64,000 nucleotides of DNA from Numida meleagris (Eukaryota; Chordata; Aves; Galliformes; Numididae), in assembly GCF_002078875.1 (NCBI RefSeq), contig NC_034410.1:97362384-97426383 (forward strand). Direction: 5' to 3'. Below the pieces are notes generated by a model. The model was not told where the DNA came from and made no database searches. It saw only the letters and a program-made list of their open reading frames with translations. Of this stretch, positions 26,660 to 38,199 are shown one piece after another; position 1 is the first letter of the stretch; each line of letters opens with the position of its first letter. The translations under genes were made by a program, and so were the position numbers.

Positions 26660-29600
26660 CTAGATCTCACCCATGGGAGCAAATAGGAAATGTGGTCACT
26701 AGGATACCACACTAATAAGGTGATATGGACTGCAGCAAACAGCTCCAGAACTCATAGGAACAGAAGTTTCAACCCAACACTGAATAATTAGGCTGAACTA
26801 ATGAAGACTTGTTATATTTCTTGCAATTGCTTTAATAATTAAAGCTGGACCAGATGCTTACCTGTATTCTGAAACTGCTAACACCTTCATTTTACTGTCT
26901 CTAATTAAAATAACAAACACATAATACTTTGCCACTATCTGAACCAATTCCTTGACTTTAGTTTACAGTAAACCTAAATAACAAAGTGTCTTAGCTTCTC
27001 TGTGTGATGTGTGTTTTTAACAACCAGCAATTCCTAAAAATAAGATTGTCCTTTACCCTATGCCAAATGTAGAATTACTCCATATGATGATGCTTTCCCA
27101 CCTGAGCCTAGCGCCATGGACATGTTCAATGGCAGATGGGTACGGTGCAGGAGTGAATGGTTTTTGGTTGTATGTGTAACAGGACCACAAAATAAAACTG
27201 AGGCCATGGGAATATGGCCTGGTCATCCTTTTCTGGGCATCTCAAGCTGCCCCAGTTCCACACTGTTCCATGAGAAGCTCATGCTCTCTCAAGTCAGATT
27301 TAAAGATTTGTGGCTGAACAGGATAAGCTCTATCATTCTCATTTGTTTAATCTCTGCAGGGCTGAAGCTCCTGGGCTAAAACTCTTACAAAGGTCTTCCA
27401 AGCTCAGGGGTATGAGCCATTCAGTTACTGTGTGGGAGGAAACCTCTACCAGCTCTGAACTAAGCAGGGGAAAAAAAAATAAACAGCAAGGAGAAGGATG
27501 TATGAAATGAAGTACCAATTTTTTAATTGTTTTCCTTAAAATTGCATTTGGTATTAGAATACCACATTTTCTATAGAAAACGTAACTTGAATAAGTTTCA
27601 AGCAAAACTTGCACCTGGGCTGGCAGCACTGCCATCTCACTTCAGACTTCTAACTGGCACCTGTAACACCAGGGCCACCTGGAGCCTATTTCTCACTTGC
27701 AGCTGGTGGAGGAGAGGCTGTTCTGGAGTCAGCACTATCAGCAAAGCTCCTCCAGGCTGCACCATCCCCATCCAGTCCCTCCAGTGCAGTGTCCACCTAC
27801 ACACTCCATCAACTATTCCTCCTTTCCATAGCCTCTCTGGGTGGATGGTCATGCTTCTACCCATACTCATCTTGCTCCACTTGACCTTCACCAACAGACC
27901 AAAAGAAGACATGTCCAGCTTCTGTAGCCTTATTAGCATAGTTATGTTGAAATTGGAGCGCTACTCCCACAAAAATCCCAGCCACATACAAAAACTTGAG
28001 TATTTCACAATGATCTTTTCACTCAAGTTAGCTGAACCAGCAAAAATCACATTTTGGGTAAGCCCAAGACTTGTTTCTGAAATGCCCATTCCGAGCTCAG
28101 CAGCAAGGCTCTGCTCCCACCACTACAGACCTCCAAGGTCTCCACACAATTCTCCATAAAAGCTCAGAAACAACAGACAGTTTTTCTCCCAATCCCACCA
28201 TACTCCTATATATTCTCAACACATTCAAATTTCTGCAGAGTTAAAGCTAAGGAACACCTGACCCCATCTGTGATCTGCCCGGGGCAGCTGCAGGAGTTGG
28301 GCATTTGGGAGGGTGGAGGAGCTCCTGGGTGACTCCCAAGTGAGTTGCACCATATCTGGACTGCAGAGTAACAGCACAGCAACAGAAGTGAGCTCTGCAG
28401 CAATGACATTCGGAAACTATACAATACCAGGTGGTACCCAATAAAGATGGAGATGCAGAAGAAAACGCCAAGGTTTTAGAAGTTGGTTAGAGAACAGTAG
28501 TAACTGTTGAACGTAAGAAAACGAGCATAGTTTTGTGTTAGCAGTATATTAGCCAGGTGTTTTGGCTTAGGAGATGGTACAAAGAGTGCAGTCTGCAGCT
28601 GTCAGAGCTAATACAGCCCTCTGGCATGAATAGGACCAGAGTTATTGCTTAAGGTTGTCTGCAGACTCAGGAAATGAATCAAGTACAACCAGATTTAAGC
28701 TCAATTAACTTTTAAAATCATCTTCAGAACTCTAATGTTAGATAAATAATTTTGTTGTAAATTGAGATTTTTTTCAACGCAATTCCGTAATGAAGGAAAA
28801 TATCTGTTACCACTAAATCCATGGGATCTAGTTTATAATCTTACATTTCAAGAACGAAGCAATGGCTTTGGTACTGAGTGGCCCGCAAACTATAATTTTA
28901 TTGCTGATCTCTTAAACTTATTTCTTGTCTATATCAGTTTCTGGAATTAGTAAATCTGGTCAGTTTCTAATGACAAGTAATCCACTGTGTTCAACTTAAA
29001 AGTATTTACTAACATCAAATTTGGAAAGGGAAACCATCATCATTTCAAACAACCCAGCCCCTTCAATTAGCATCTCATTGAAACTGGTGAGTCCCAAACC
29101 CTCTCTGTGGGCACAGAAGCTCTCTCCACCTTCAGGAGAGAAGGAGAGGAGGTCACCCTGTCTCCAGTGGAGGCCTTAATTCAGCATCCTTCCTCCCACC
29201 AAAGAAATTCTACAAAAAATTGCAAGCATTTTTTTTTTCCCATTCCCAAAACTTTTATATAGAAATCAGAACATGTCCCGAACCCTCATATTCAGCAATG
29301 CAGCAACCTTTGGAGGAGTTTTAGAACACAGCAATACACATGCAAATGCAAGGAGGGAAAAAATGAGTCTGTGTAGGGAGCAGAAAACTGGCTGTGCAGG
29401 CTGCAGCCAACAGCCACTCCTGCTGCACTGCCCGAGGCCAGCATCTGCAGACATCACCAGCCGGGGGAGGAAAACTCATGGGACAGACTGGGTCTCTGAG
29501 GGCAGCAAGATGAAGTCCTCTTTCTATATACTAAACATACAGGTATGGGAGCAGGTCCAAATTTGTCATCTCATGAAATACAGGAAATGATCATTCTTTG

Positions 29601-29920
29601 AAACACAGGGCAACTGTATGGCCTTCAGATTTTGTATGGCAGCATAGAAATGTGGATCCTGGGATAGTCTTTTACTAGCTACAGTAGGCATGATCTTTCT
29701 CTCAGTATATGACAACAAAACCTGCAGCACCAAACACAGGCATCGAAACCTCATGTCAGCACCTGCTAAGTCATAGCTGTTACAACTGTACCTACAAAAC
29801 CAGGACAGCTTCCAGTCCTGCTCTGAAGCAATGTGTGCACTGAAAAGAGAAGAAGCAAATTTTAAGTCTACTACATTTGTCTACACCCTTGGAGTGGAGC
29901 TATGCTGCAGGCCCAGATTA

Positions 29921-30010
29921 GTGTGACGTGAGTTAGTGGGCATGGTGGTGATGGGTTGATGGTTGGACTAGATGGTCTTACTGGTCTTTTCCAACCTTAA
30001 TGATTCTATG
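29921..30010 (+). mobile_element. CR1 LINE 3' end
   Basis: The copy contains GGGCATGGTGGTGATGGGTT, GGTTGGACTAGATGGTCTTA, CTTTTCCAACCTTAATGATT and a final CTATG. It belongs to the same subfamily type as the copies at 38200 and 39366. Confidence 0.88.
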
Positions 30011-30191
30011 CTGGTGTCTCCAGGCATAGGAGTGCAGTCCCCCAAGAGTCAGCAGGAGCAAGAAGCCTTTTCCATGTTCCTCACTGTCCCTTGCAGCCAT
30101 CTCGGTGGGATCCCACTGGCACAAGGGTGAGGCTGGCCAGAGGTTTGGCCAAGGCTCCCGATAATCCCAATCCCTGACTTCATTCAAACAT

Positions 30192-30216
30192 GTTGTTGTT
30201 ATTACTATTATTATTG
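30192..30216. repeat. Imperfect TTG/TTA trinucleotide repeat
   Basis: GTTGTTGTTATTACTATTAT followed by TATTATTG. It is a short, interrupted microsatellite. Confidence 0.75.
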
Positions 30217-31883
30217 TGAGTGAGAATTAAACCTTTCTCTCAAGAGGTGTTGAGTTTCATACCATGGACTTTAATTTTGTCAAACTGAAAAGAGAGACCA
30301 GAATAAGCACTTAAGACTAATTAAAATAAACAAATAAGAAAGCCGGCATCTGTCTTTGTGTGTCTAACAAGTGGGGAGCCTGCTCCCTGCCTTAAACAGG
30401 GAGGACCTGCTCTGAGATCCGAAACCTGCAATTGAAGTTCCAAGGTTAAGTGCAGGTAGAAGCTTCACTTCGCTGTATGCTCCTGTAGGGGATGAGAGCC
30501 TCCTCTTGATCCCCTTTAATTATATGGTAATAAAGTTATAGACTTCAGAAAGAACAGCAGCAAGCAGAGTCCCGCAAGAAAACATATTGTTTAGGAAAAA
30601 GCTCAGCTGCTTTTCTTACCAGATGTCATGCTAGTTTTAAGAAAGGAGGAACGGAAATGTGGGAAATAAAGACACTTCAACTGGCAGCAATCTAAATTTG
30701 CAGTAGAAATCCAAGTTGATTGTGCTCCTGGCTCCTGAGTCTTGCTGCTTACTTGGTAAATGTGTAAATGACTTCCCAGAGGGAACTGTTTGGGGTCTAA
30801 AAGGGACCACCCACCTGAGGGCATTGGGTGGCTCATCAGCACAGGGACACGTGTACATAGCCACTCCATCTGTGGGATTTCCCTAGACTTCAGTGGAAAA
30901 GCAAGAGAATGAGGATGCTAGGTGGTTTCTGTGTCCACCTAGTAAAGTCAAGGTGAACTGGCTAAAAGGGGAAAGCATGGGTGCAGTTTACATTGCATAG
31001 CCCTAATAGACACTGATGGTGTTGCTGTATATCTGTACCATGCAAATTGAAGACTTGCCTGTCAGAAGAGAAGCCATTGCCCCATTAATGCCTTTATTGA
31101 TGTCACACACTTTTAATATTGATTTAATTTATGATGAAGTATAATTAAGGGTAAATTACAGGAATCTGCTTTGTTTGGGATTCTTAAAAAAATAAAGATA
31201 GAAGAGTCTGCTATTACACTGAGTAACCGATGCTCACAGCTGAGTCATTCCCACTGGAAGAAACAGGAATACTTGCACAACTGCCTGCCTGTGTCTACCT
31301 GGCCAGTCTGGCTGAGATCCGTAATGAAGGCTGAAAGCACATTTTCCAGCCATCCCCACCAACCATGTGCTTGCACAGCCCATGGAGCACACATGGAAAT
31401 AAAAACACGTGGAGAACCACACACCCAGGGGTGCTCCAGGTGTGCTTCATTGCTGCTGAGCCCTCTGGACAACATGAAAGCACACGAGTGATGGAGACGC
31501 TTCAAGAAACCCAGTGGACATAGAAATAAGGAAACCTCAATAGATTTCCTGAGGAAACACCGTGCAAAGTAGACCCCTAAACTGTATACAAAGATGGGAT
31601 AGGGGCCTCAGCAGCAGCTGAGCCCAGGTCAGCCCGCCGACCTACTCACACTGAGCCGAGCTGCTGGCTGAAAGAGGAAAAGCTCTTAATTCAGAGCATA
31701 AATACAGATTTAAAACTGGAATGCAACCTTAAGTCCAAACAAACAAAATCTTGGAAACAACTGTCAGGGAGAAATCACATACCAAAAATAGCATGAGAGA
31801 AAAAAGTACTGAGTGCTTTAATACGCATTTACAATTATGTATGCTATCAAACTGAAAGTTGGGAGGATCGGTTGAATTAGAAC

Positions 31884-31972
31884 GCATCAGTGTCCAGATG
31901 GTAACATCTGCAAACCAGGAATGCATCAGTGTCCAGAAGCCACATACTAACTCGGTAACGTCTGCAAACAGG
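31884..31972. repeat. Imperfect ~39-bp tandem duplication
   Basis: GCATCAGTGTCCAGA occurs at 31884 and 31923. GGTAACATCTGCAAAC and GGTAACGTCTGCAAAC follow in the respective copies. The second copy carries about 16 extra bases between the two conserved blocks. This indicates an old local duplication that has since diverged by insertion and substitution. Confidence 0.8.
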
Positions 31973-33710
31973 AGAGACCAAAACGTGCAAAATCAATCTA
32001 CCATACAGTATTTAAGCAACATGCAAGTGGAGGTTGAAATTCAATTATCTATGTAAAAAAAACTATTTTTCAGTTTAGCCAGAAGTCATACTTACAGCTT
32101 ATGCGAGTACTTCTACGAAAAGAAAAGGTTATTTTAATAACCTCTACATCAAATGAGATGAGAGCGAGGAGAGGAGAGGTGGAAATTACAGAGCGCAATT
32201 GCTACGGTGCCGGCAAATCCAGGAGTTCTAGAAAGTCCTTGAGAAATCTAAGATCATGAATTGCGATTTTATGTAATCTCCATTTTTGTGCTTTAAACAT
32301 CTTAAACTGTCTTTACGTAGGAGACGGTGTTACTCCTAGGAGATAAAAACACTCCCTTTAGCTCTTCACCAACTGCAGCAGGGATAAACATGCTCTAAAA
32401 GGCTTTGTCTGTGAAGAAAGCAGCAGCCATTTGTTTTGCCTCTTGCAAAACAAGTTAAGGAAGCCCTGGAGCCTCTGATCACACTGGCTCTCATACCAGC
32501 CCGCTCTGTTAGGGCACCGCTGCTGTTCCCATCCCAGCACCTCCTCTGCTGGTTGCCTCTGTCACACAGATGGGGCAGCCTCTATTTTGGGAACCCCCGT
32601 GACCCTTGCTAAGTGAAACATTTGGTCCCAGTGCTTTGCATCATTTTACTCTGCACAGATCCCCAAGATCCACAGCTGAAGGTGAAGTTCACCTCAAGAG
32701 GATCTACTGTTTCAAGAGAGTTGGGAAAAGTGGGATAGCTCCATATGACACACGTGCATTGAAACAAAAATGAGCATCCTGGAGATGTATCCGAGTGTGG
32801 TAAGGTGCCAGGAGTGGCCACTTAATCACTTTATATCCACCACATGACACAGATAAAAGTGAACGTAGAAAGAATGAAGGCAAACCAAGATAAACAAGAT
32901 GATATCTAAGAAATCCCAGAGAGTTTAGAATACATTTTTGCGCCGGTGTGCACAGCAGCAGCATTCAGGGCAAGCTGAACTCGTAGCAGCACGCTCACAA
33001 ACAGCAACGCAAAGCGACACGGGGCATTTTCAGGATGATGCAAAGTGCTGTGCTTCATGGAGAAGGCTTTTTCAGATACTGGCTACAAAGGGCGTAAACG
33101 GAGAAGAGGCACGTGTCAAATTCATATTTCATGACTAAAATACCATTGCTGTTTCTGCTAGCAAGCTTATTTAATCAGAACAGCCTGAAACAAACTTTTG
33201 CCAAGATGAAGCAAGAACATTCTTAATTGCCAGAACTTGGTCCTCCTTCCTCAGGATCCCTGATCCTTCACAGGGACTGACAACATGCAGAAACCCTATC
33301 TGTGTCCCCTGGGACTTGCATAGGGCAGGATGGTTCTCCACATGCTGAGACCTCAGCGCTGAAGGACAAGCCCCTTGTGAGGGCAGTGTCTGCTCCTACA
33401 GACAGCCCTGCCTGGTGGTCACCGAGCCTGCACCTTCCCTATCACCTGCCAACAACCTTCAGGCTCCACAGAGGCAGCCAACACAACAAAACTTCACCCT
33501 TGCCTCAACAAATAAGTGACACCTTTTACATGCTGCTGTAGCATTACAGCCTTCCCGCACAGGTTGCTGCAGTAAGGTTATGCAAGAAGTCCACGAAACT
33601 GAAATCTGTGATGAAATTTAACAGAGTAAAAGAGTCTTCACAACATGATCCCAAGCCAGTTCGTGCAAGGGAGTTGCTTTGCAGCCAGCTGGCATGAAGC
33701 CTTGACAGGA

Positions 33711-33931
33711 GGGTCAGGCTGGTGTTAGGAAAAGGTTCTTTACCAGCAGGTGGTGGGCATGGAACAGGCTGCCCAGGGCAATGGTCAGGGCCCCGAGCTT
33801 AAGAAACATTTGGACACCACTATCAGACATAGGGTTTGAATTGTGGGTGGTGCTGTGTGGAGTCAGGAGTTGGACTCCATGATCCCCATGGGTCCCTTCC
33901 AACTCGGGATATTCTATGATTCTGCAATTCT
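33711..33931 (+). mobile_element. CR1 LINE 3' fragment
   Basis: The copy includes GGTTCTTTACCAGCAGGTGG, GGAACAGGCTGCCCAGGGCA, GAGTTGGACTCCATGATCCC, CCCTTCCAACTCGGGATATT and the tail CTATGATTCTGCAATTCTA. It is sense on the plus strand and 5' truncated. Confidence 0.92.
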
Positions 33932-34585
33932 ACCTCTAGAGCCAGATCCTCTTCTCCAGTAAATGCACAGTGCCTGGAAACATGCAAGGTGCCAACTTTC
34001 AGCATTAAGTAAGCCTTTGTGTGTATGTATATTCACATATATATACACATGCTACATTCTGTAACCTGTTACAGATATGAGAAAGATATGTGAGGGTCCT
34101 TCCTAAGTGAAACATAAATTCCCCTGAAATAGGCTTTAAAAATCATGTGCACTTACTGTTGCGTTCCAGATGTGGGGAGGGAAAAGGAGGAGCGAAAAGT
34201 CCAAAATTCGGCATATGGACACGCTCAGGAAATTAAAATGTTCTTCAGGGATTTATCCAATCATTTGTCTGCTCCGGGCTGACAGCTTTCCCATTATCCC
34301 GTCACCCCCTCCAGTTAGACAAGAAACAAAGCCCACTCTTTTACCAGGCGAGAGAGCCGCCTTGTAAGAGACACAAGGAACAAACCCACAAATCAACAGC
34401 TCATGCAGTGCTGTGGTTTTAATTTGCAGAAGACTAGAGAAGTGCTTTCATAGACTTCCCTAGCAAGGGAAAGGAAAGTCTGGGAATTCTCCCGGTAACT
34501 TCTGAGTCACTGGGCCAATTCCAATCAACCCAAGAGTTCATGCACCCAGGTAGCCAAGGAGAAGAGAAGGACCATACAATCATTT

Positions 34586-34798
34586 CATAGAATCATAGAA
34601 TCATTAAGGTTGGAAAAGCCCTCTAAGATCACCTAATCCAATCATCAGCCCATCCCCACCATGCTCGCTGACCACATCCCTCACTGCCACATCCACACGG
34701 TTCTTGAGCACCTCAGCGACAGTGATTCCACCAGCTTCCTGGGCAGCCTGTGCCAGTGCCTGACTGCTCCTCCTGAGAAGACATTTTTCCTAATATCC
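34586..34798 (-). mobile_element. CR1 LINE 3' fragment, antisense on +
   Basis: It starts CATAGAATCATAGAATCATT, followed by AAGGTTGGAAAAGCCCTCTA, and ends near GAGAAGACATTTTTCCTAAT. The fragment at 55577-55795 covers the same interval of the element and is of the same subfamily type. Confidence 0.93.
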
Positions 34799-36669
34799 AG
34801 CCAGCAAACATTCACTGGAAATGAACTAGGACACGGATCCCCAAGAAAGCATCCTGGGTTATTCTAGCAGGCTCTACAATACTTGTGGCCAGAGGTTGAG
34901 CAGGGTTGGGTCACGCCGCTGCAGATGATAAAGACATCAAGGGGAAAGACCTGAAGCCACATGGAGCGAGAAGCTTGAAACAATATGGAATTAAGTGCTT
35001 TGTTTAAGTTATGCCAGTGCCAAACCCTCAGTCACCAGAGCATCCCTTTTTTCAGCTTTGAACTGTTACAAATTATCTTCAGCAAGTAACAGGAGGACCG
35101 ACACATTCTTCACAAGGGGTGAAAGCCTTAGCATGGTACTCAGGGAGATCCTACAAGGCAAAGAGAGGCCCCACTGCTGTCCCGGGTGCCCCTGGGCTCT
35201 GGGCTCCCTGACTTCTGCCGGCAGCACCAGTCTGCCCATTCCCAGGGGCATTTCCTGTTCTCAGCCTTGACCTCACCCCATCTCCTCTTGTTTCTGAGCT
35301 GCCGAGTAAAACAGAGCCTCCGACGAAGGCTCTCTGTGCTACTCATCATTGTACAGACTGCTGTCACATTTCTATGATACATCCCAGTGTTTTCCATCCA
35401 ACGAGTGTTATGAAAGCTCTGCTAAGAGCCAGTGGTTTCACTAGTTGAGTTCTGTGTTATGGGCACCAGCAGTTATCCTTTCCTGGGTGACCAGCAGTGC
35501 CTGCAGTATTTCAGGCGTTCCTACAGACCCACACAGCAGCTGTGGATCTATACAACGTTATAATGCCTGTAATGGTTTTTTTATTCAGTTCTCAAGGAAA
35601 TCAAACCCATTCTGCCCGCGAGCAGAGATTAGCATTGCTCCTGCTTTCAGGACACTCCTGAGCTAATGCAACGCATTTGAAACCTACACCCTACTTCTCT
35701 CCAAGTGCTTCACGTTTTCAGTACTGAGATTTATTTCCCAACCTCAGCCTGCATTTTTCACTCGTTCCCGGGGGCCAAGCCTCTGCTTACACCAAGCCCA
35801 GCAAAGACCGGACAGAACTTCAGCTCAAATAAACTTCGTGCCACCTGAAAATTTTGCTGCATCATTGCTCGCTCGCTCCTTTTCCCATCTCACTAAGCAT
35901 CACCAGCCCCGGGGACGAACCCCGCAGCATCACTCGCACCGTTCACCTTCAACTGCGCCGAACATCGTCCCTTGGCCCAAAGCCCTCAACCAGAGCGGTG
36001 CGCACCGCTGCCTCCCTCCCGTGGCTGCACTCGGCTCCGGACCTCATCTGAGCAGGACTCACGGAGCCAACGCCGTGCACACCAGCGGCAGGGTCACGCC
36101 GTAAGGTAGCTGCGGTTACGGGATGATGCGAGTTTATTTATTTATAGATCTTTACGGACGCGGCCTCTCGCTGTGCCAAAAGATCAGGTTCTAAGCGAAA
36201 GGCTCCCGCGGGGCAGCGCGCTCGGGGCACGCCTGCACTCGGCGGTCCCGGACGGGGACCGGCGCTGCCCGCTGCGCTCCCGCACCCGCGGTACCCGGCG
36301 CTGCCGGCGTTATCCCGGCAGCAGCACGCAGCCGGAGGACTTTCAGCCCTAAGCGCACAGAGCGCTACCGTCCTCTCCCCATCAAAGGAGGAAACGTCTT
36401 TCTTAGGCGTATTTTAAAGGGCGATATTGAGGAAAACAGTTCCTGGAAAGCCAGGGTTCGCTGACCGCTGGAGCGCTCGGAGCGTTTGACGGAGTCGGGG
36501 CAGCGCCGAGCCATCACCCCCACAAGCAGCACAGCACTGGCGCAGTACGTGTTGCACCGGCCTTCCCCCACCTCCCCTACAGAGCGCCCCGAAGCCGCCC
36601 CCACCCCTCCTCCGCCCTTTGCACCGCGCCGCAGCCCCCGGCCCCGCGGCCGCACCCCGCGGCGCTCAC

Positions 36670-37471
36670 CTTGAGGTACTCGTTCTCCGAGCGCAGCTCC
36701 TCCACCTCCCGCTGCAGCTCCTCCGGGGCCGCCCGCTGCTCCCCGCGGCTCGGCGCTCTCCCCGCGCCCGGGGCCGTGGGCTCCCCGCGGGGACCGGGGA
36801 GCAGCAGCGGAGCTCCGCGCCCGGGGACGTGGAGGGAGCGGGGCGGCTCGCGGTCGCTGGAGCCGGTGCCGGACTCGGCGTCGCTGCTGGCGGCCGGGAC
36901 CGGGCGCTGTTCGTCGGACAGCGGCTCGGAGGGGCAGTCGGAGAGGTCGGAGCTACTGTCTGTGTGCCCGACGCGGGCCAGCGCCGCCGCCGCCGCCGCA
37001 TGGCCTCCTCCTGCCGCCGCGCCGCCCCGCTTCGCCTTCCTTCCCTTGCCGGGCGCCGNNNNNNNNNNNNNNNNNNNNNNNNNNNNNNNNNNNNNNNNNN
37101 NNNNNNNNNNNNNNNNNNNNNNNNNNNNNNNNNNNNNNNNNNNNNNNNNNNNNNNNNNNNNNNNNNNNNNNNNNNNNNNNNNNNNNNNNNNNNNNNNNNN
37201 NNNNNNNNNNNNNNNNNNNNNNNNNNNNNNNNNNNNNNNNNNNNNNNNNNNNNNNNNNNNNNNNNNNNNNNNNNNNNNNNNNNNNNNNNNNNNNNNNNNN
37301 NNNGGACTTGGGGGGCGCGGGCGGCGGCTTGGCGGCGGCGCGGGCGTGCAGGTCCTTGAGGAAGGGTCTAGCGGGCGACGGGGCGCGGTGCGGCCGCTTC
37401 TTCTCGGCGTGCGGGTGGAGGTGGGCGGGCGCCGGGCGCAGCGCCTCGCCGGCCCCGTTCAGCGCCTCCAT
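36670..37471 (-). CDS. MTCL1: MTCL1 coding exon 1 (interrupted by an assembly gap)
   Basis: The start ATG is at 37469-37471 and the donor reads CTCAAG|GTGAGC. Before the gap, 56 codons are visible, starting [10 protein letters not shown] and including [19 protein letters not shown]. After the gap, 129 codons are visible. They contain [11 protein letters not shown], then [20 protein letters not shown], then [13 protein letters not shown], and end in [18 protein letters not shown], where the coiled coil begins. The basic, proline- and alanine-rich N-terminus and the Ser/Asp/Glu-rich block match my recollection of human MTCL1. This start is supported by similarity, by the absence of an in-frame upstream ATG, and by an in-frame TAG at 37691-37693. 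The visible flanks need a gap length of 3n+1 to stay in frame, so the 245 N are not the true length. Confidence 0.92.
37059..37303. other. Assembly gap (245 N) inside MTCL1 exon 1
   Basis: A run of 245 N lies in very GC-rich coding sequence. The 168 bases on the start-codon side are 56 whole codons. The 389 bases on the donor side leave a remainder of 2. An intact frame therefore requires 3n+1 missing bases, and 245 is 3n+2. Any protein translated straight through the N run changes frame, so a model built that way is wrong on one side of the gap. Confidence 0.97.
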
Positions 37472-37548
37472 GGGGGCTGCCGGCGGCCGGGGCTGCGCAG
37501 CGCGGCGGCTCGGGCAGCCTCCTGCAGCCTCCCTGCTCGCTTTCTCAT
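37459..37548 (-). CDS. Upstream ORF overlapping the MTCL1 start (29 codons)
   Basis: On the minus strand an ATG at 37546-37548 opens a 29-codon frame (starting [20 protein letters not shown]). It ends at TGA 37459-37461, past the MTCL1 ATG and in another frame. Its ATG has G at -3, while the MTCL1 ATG has C at -3 and G at +4, so the upstream start is in at least as good a context. It is the only upstream ATG I find between 37472 and about 38070. If transcription starts above 37548, it should lower MTCL1 translation through leaky scanning. No function of the peptide is implied. Confidence 0.5.
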   Translation of the reverse strand: MRKRAGRLQEAARAAALRSPGRRQPPWRR

Positions 37549-37621
37549 CACTTCTGCTGCTCCCTGCCACAGCCCTCACACTTTCCTCGCTCGATTCCCC
37601 TCTTCCTGCCCTCCCCCCCTA

Positions 37622-37759
37622 CCTCCTCCTCCTCCTCCTCCTTTTTCTCCTCCTCCTCCTCGCCGCTCTCTCCCGAGCACCGATTTGTTTCTATGAAACG
37701 AGCCCAAATCCCTCGGCGGCAGCCCTCTCCTCCTCCTCCTCCTCCTCCTCCTCCTCTCC
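37622..37759. repeat. CTC/GAG trinucleotide repeats in the MTCL1 leader
   Basis: Two blocks of (CTC)n on plus lie at about 37622-37661 and 37725-37759, seen as (GAG)n in the MTCL1 sense strand. They fall in the 5' leader or core promoter. Interruptions such as CTTTTT are present in the first block. Such purine/pyrimidine tracts are often length-variable. Confidence 0.85.
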
Positions 37760-38199
37760 CTCCGCCCTGCTCAGCCCGATGCCGCCCGAACCCCTTTCCC
37801 CCGAGCGCAGCCCGCAGCCCCAGCGCGGCCGCCCCCGCCCCGCTCCTGAAATAGCCGCGCGGAGCCGCGGCCGCTCGGGCAGAGCCGCTCCCCGCCCGCG
37901 CGCAGTGCCCGCCCGCTCCGCCCCCCACCGCTGCCCTCCCGCGGGGCGCAGCGCTCCGCCCGAGGCGGCGTTTCCGGATGGCGCCGCGCGTCGCTGGCAA
38001 ACGGGGTCCGGGCACCGGGGGTCTTCGAGGGTGGGGGCTGCTCGGTGCTCCGCCGCGAGCCGCCCGGCTTTCCTGCGTTCATTCCAGGCTTCTCTCGCTG
38101 GAGAGCGGCACCGCTGCTGCAGCAGCAGCGTGCAAGAGATGCAACAGGTATCGCTGGTCTGCACCCAGCAGGGTACCGGGAGCGCTTCCGTGGGTAAAG

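Larger units (their letters stand above)
36170..38070 (-). promoter_or_regulatory. MTCL1: CpG island promoter and 5' leader of MTCL1
   Basis: Base composition changes sharply to very GC-rich with dense CG dinucleotides from about 36170 to 38070. The island covers exon 1, the first part of intron 1 and the leader. I see no clear TATA box above the start codon, which fits a dispersed CpG-island promoter. The transcription start is not fixed by sequence but should lie between about 37550 and 38000. The island ends abruptly at the CR1 copy that begins near 38200. Confidence 0.75.

Noticed and set aside
27527..28159. 210-codon plus-strand open frame inside MTCL1 intron 1
   Set aside because: It has no domain, signal or similarity I recognise and its composition looks like non-coding DNA. 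An overlapping 100-codon minus frame is equally open. One frame this long can occur by chance in 64 kb.
36666..37001. 111-codon minus-strand frame over exon 1
   Set aside because: It is out of frame with the conserved [11 protein letters not shown] and [11 protein letters not shown] blocks, so it is a shadow of the real exon.
37472..37579. N-terminal extension of MTCL1 starting at 37577-37579
   Set aside because: The codon there is GTG, not ATG, and there is no in-frame ATG before the TAG at 37691-37693. The start at 37469-37471 gives the family's expected MEALNG-type N-terminus.
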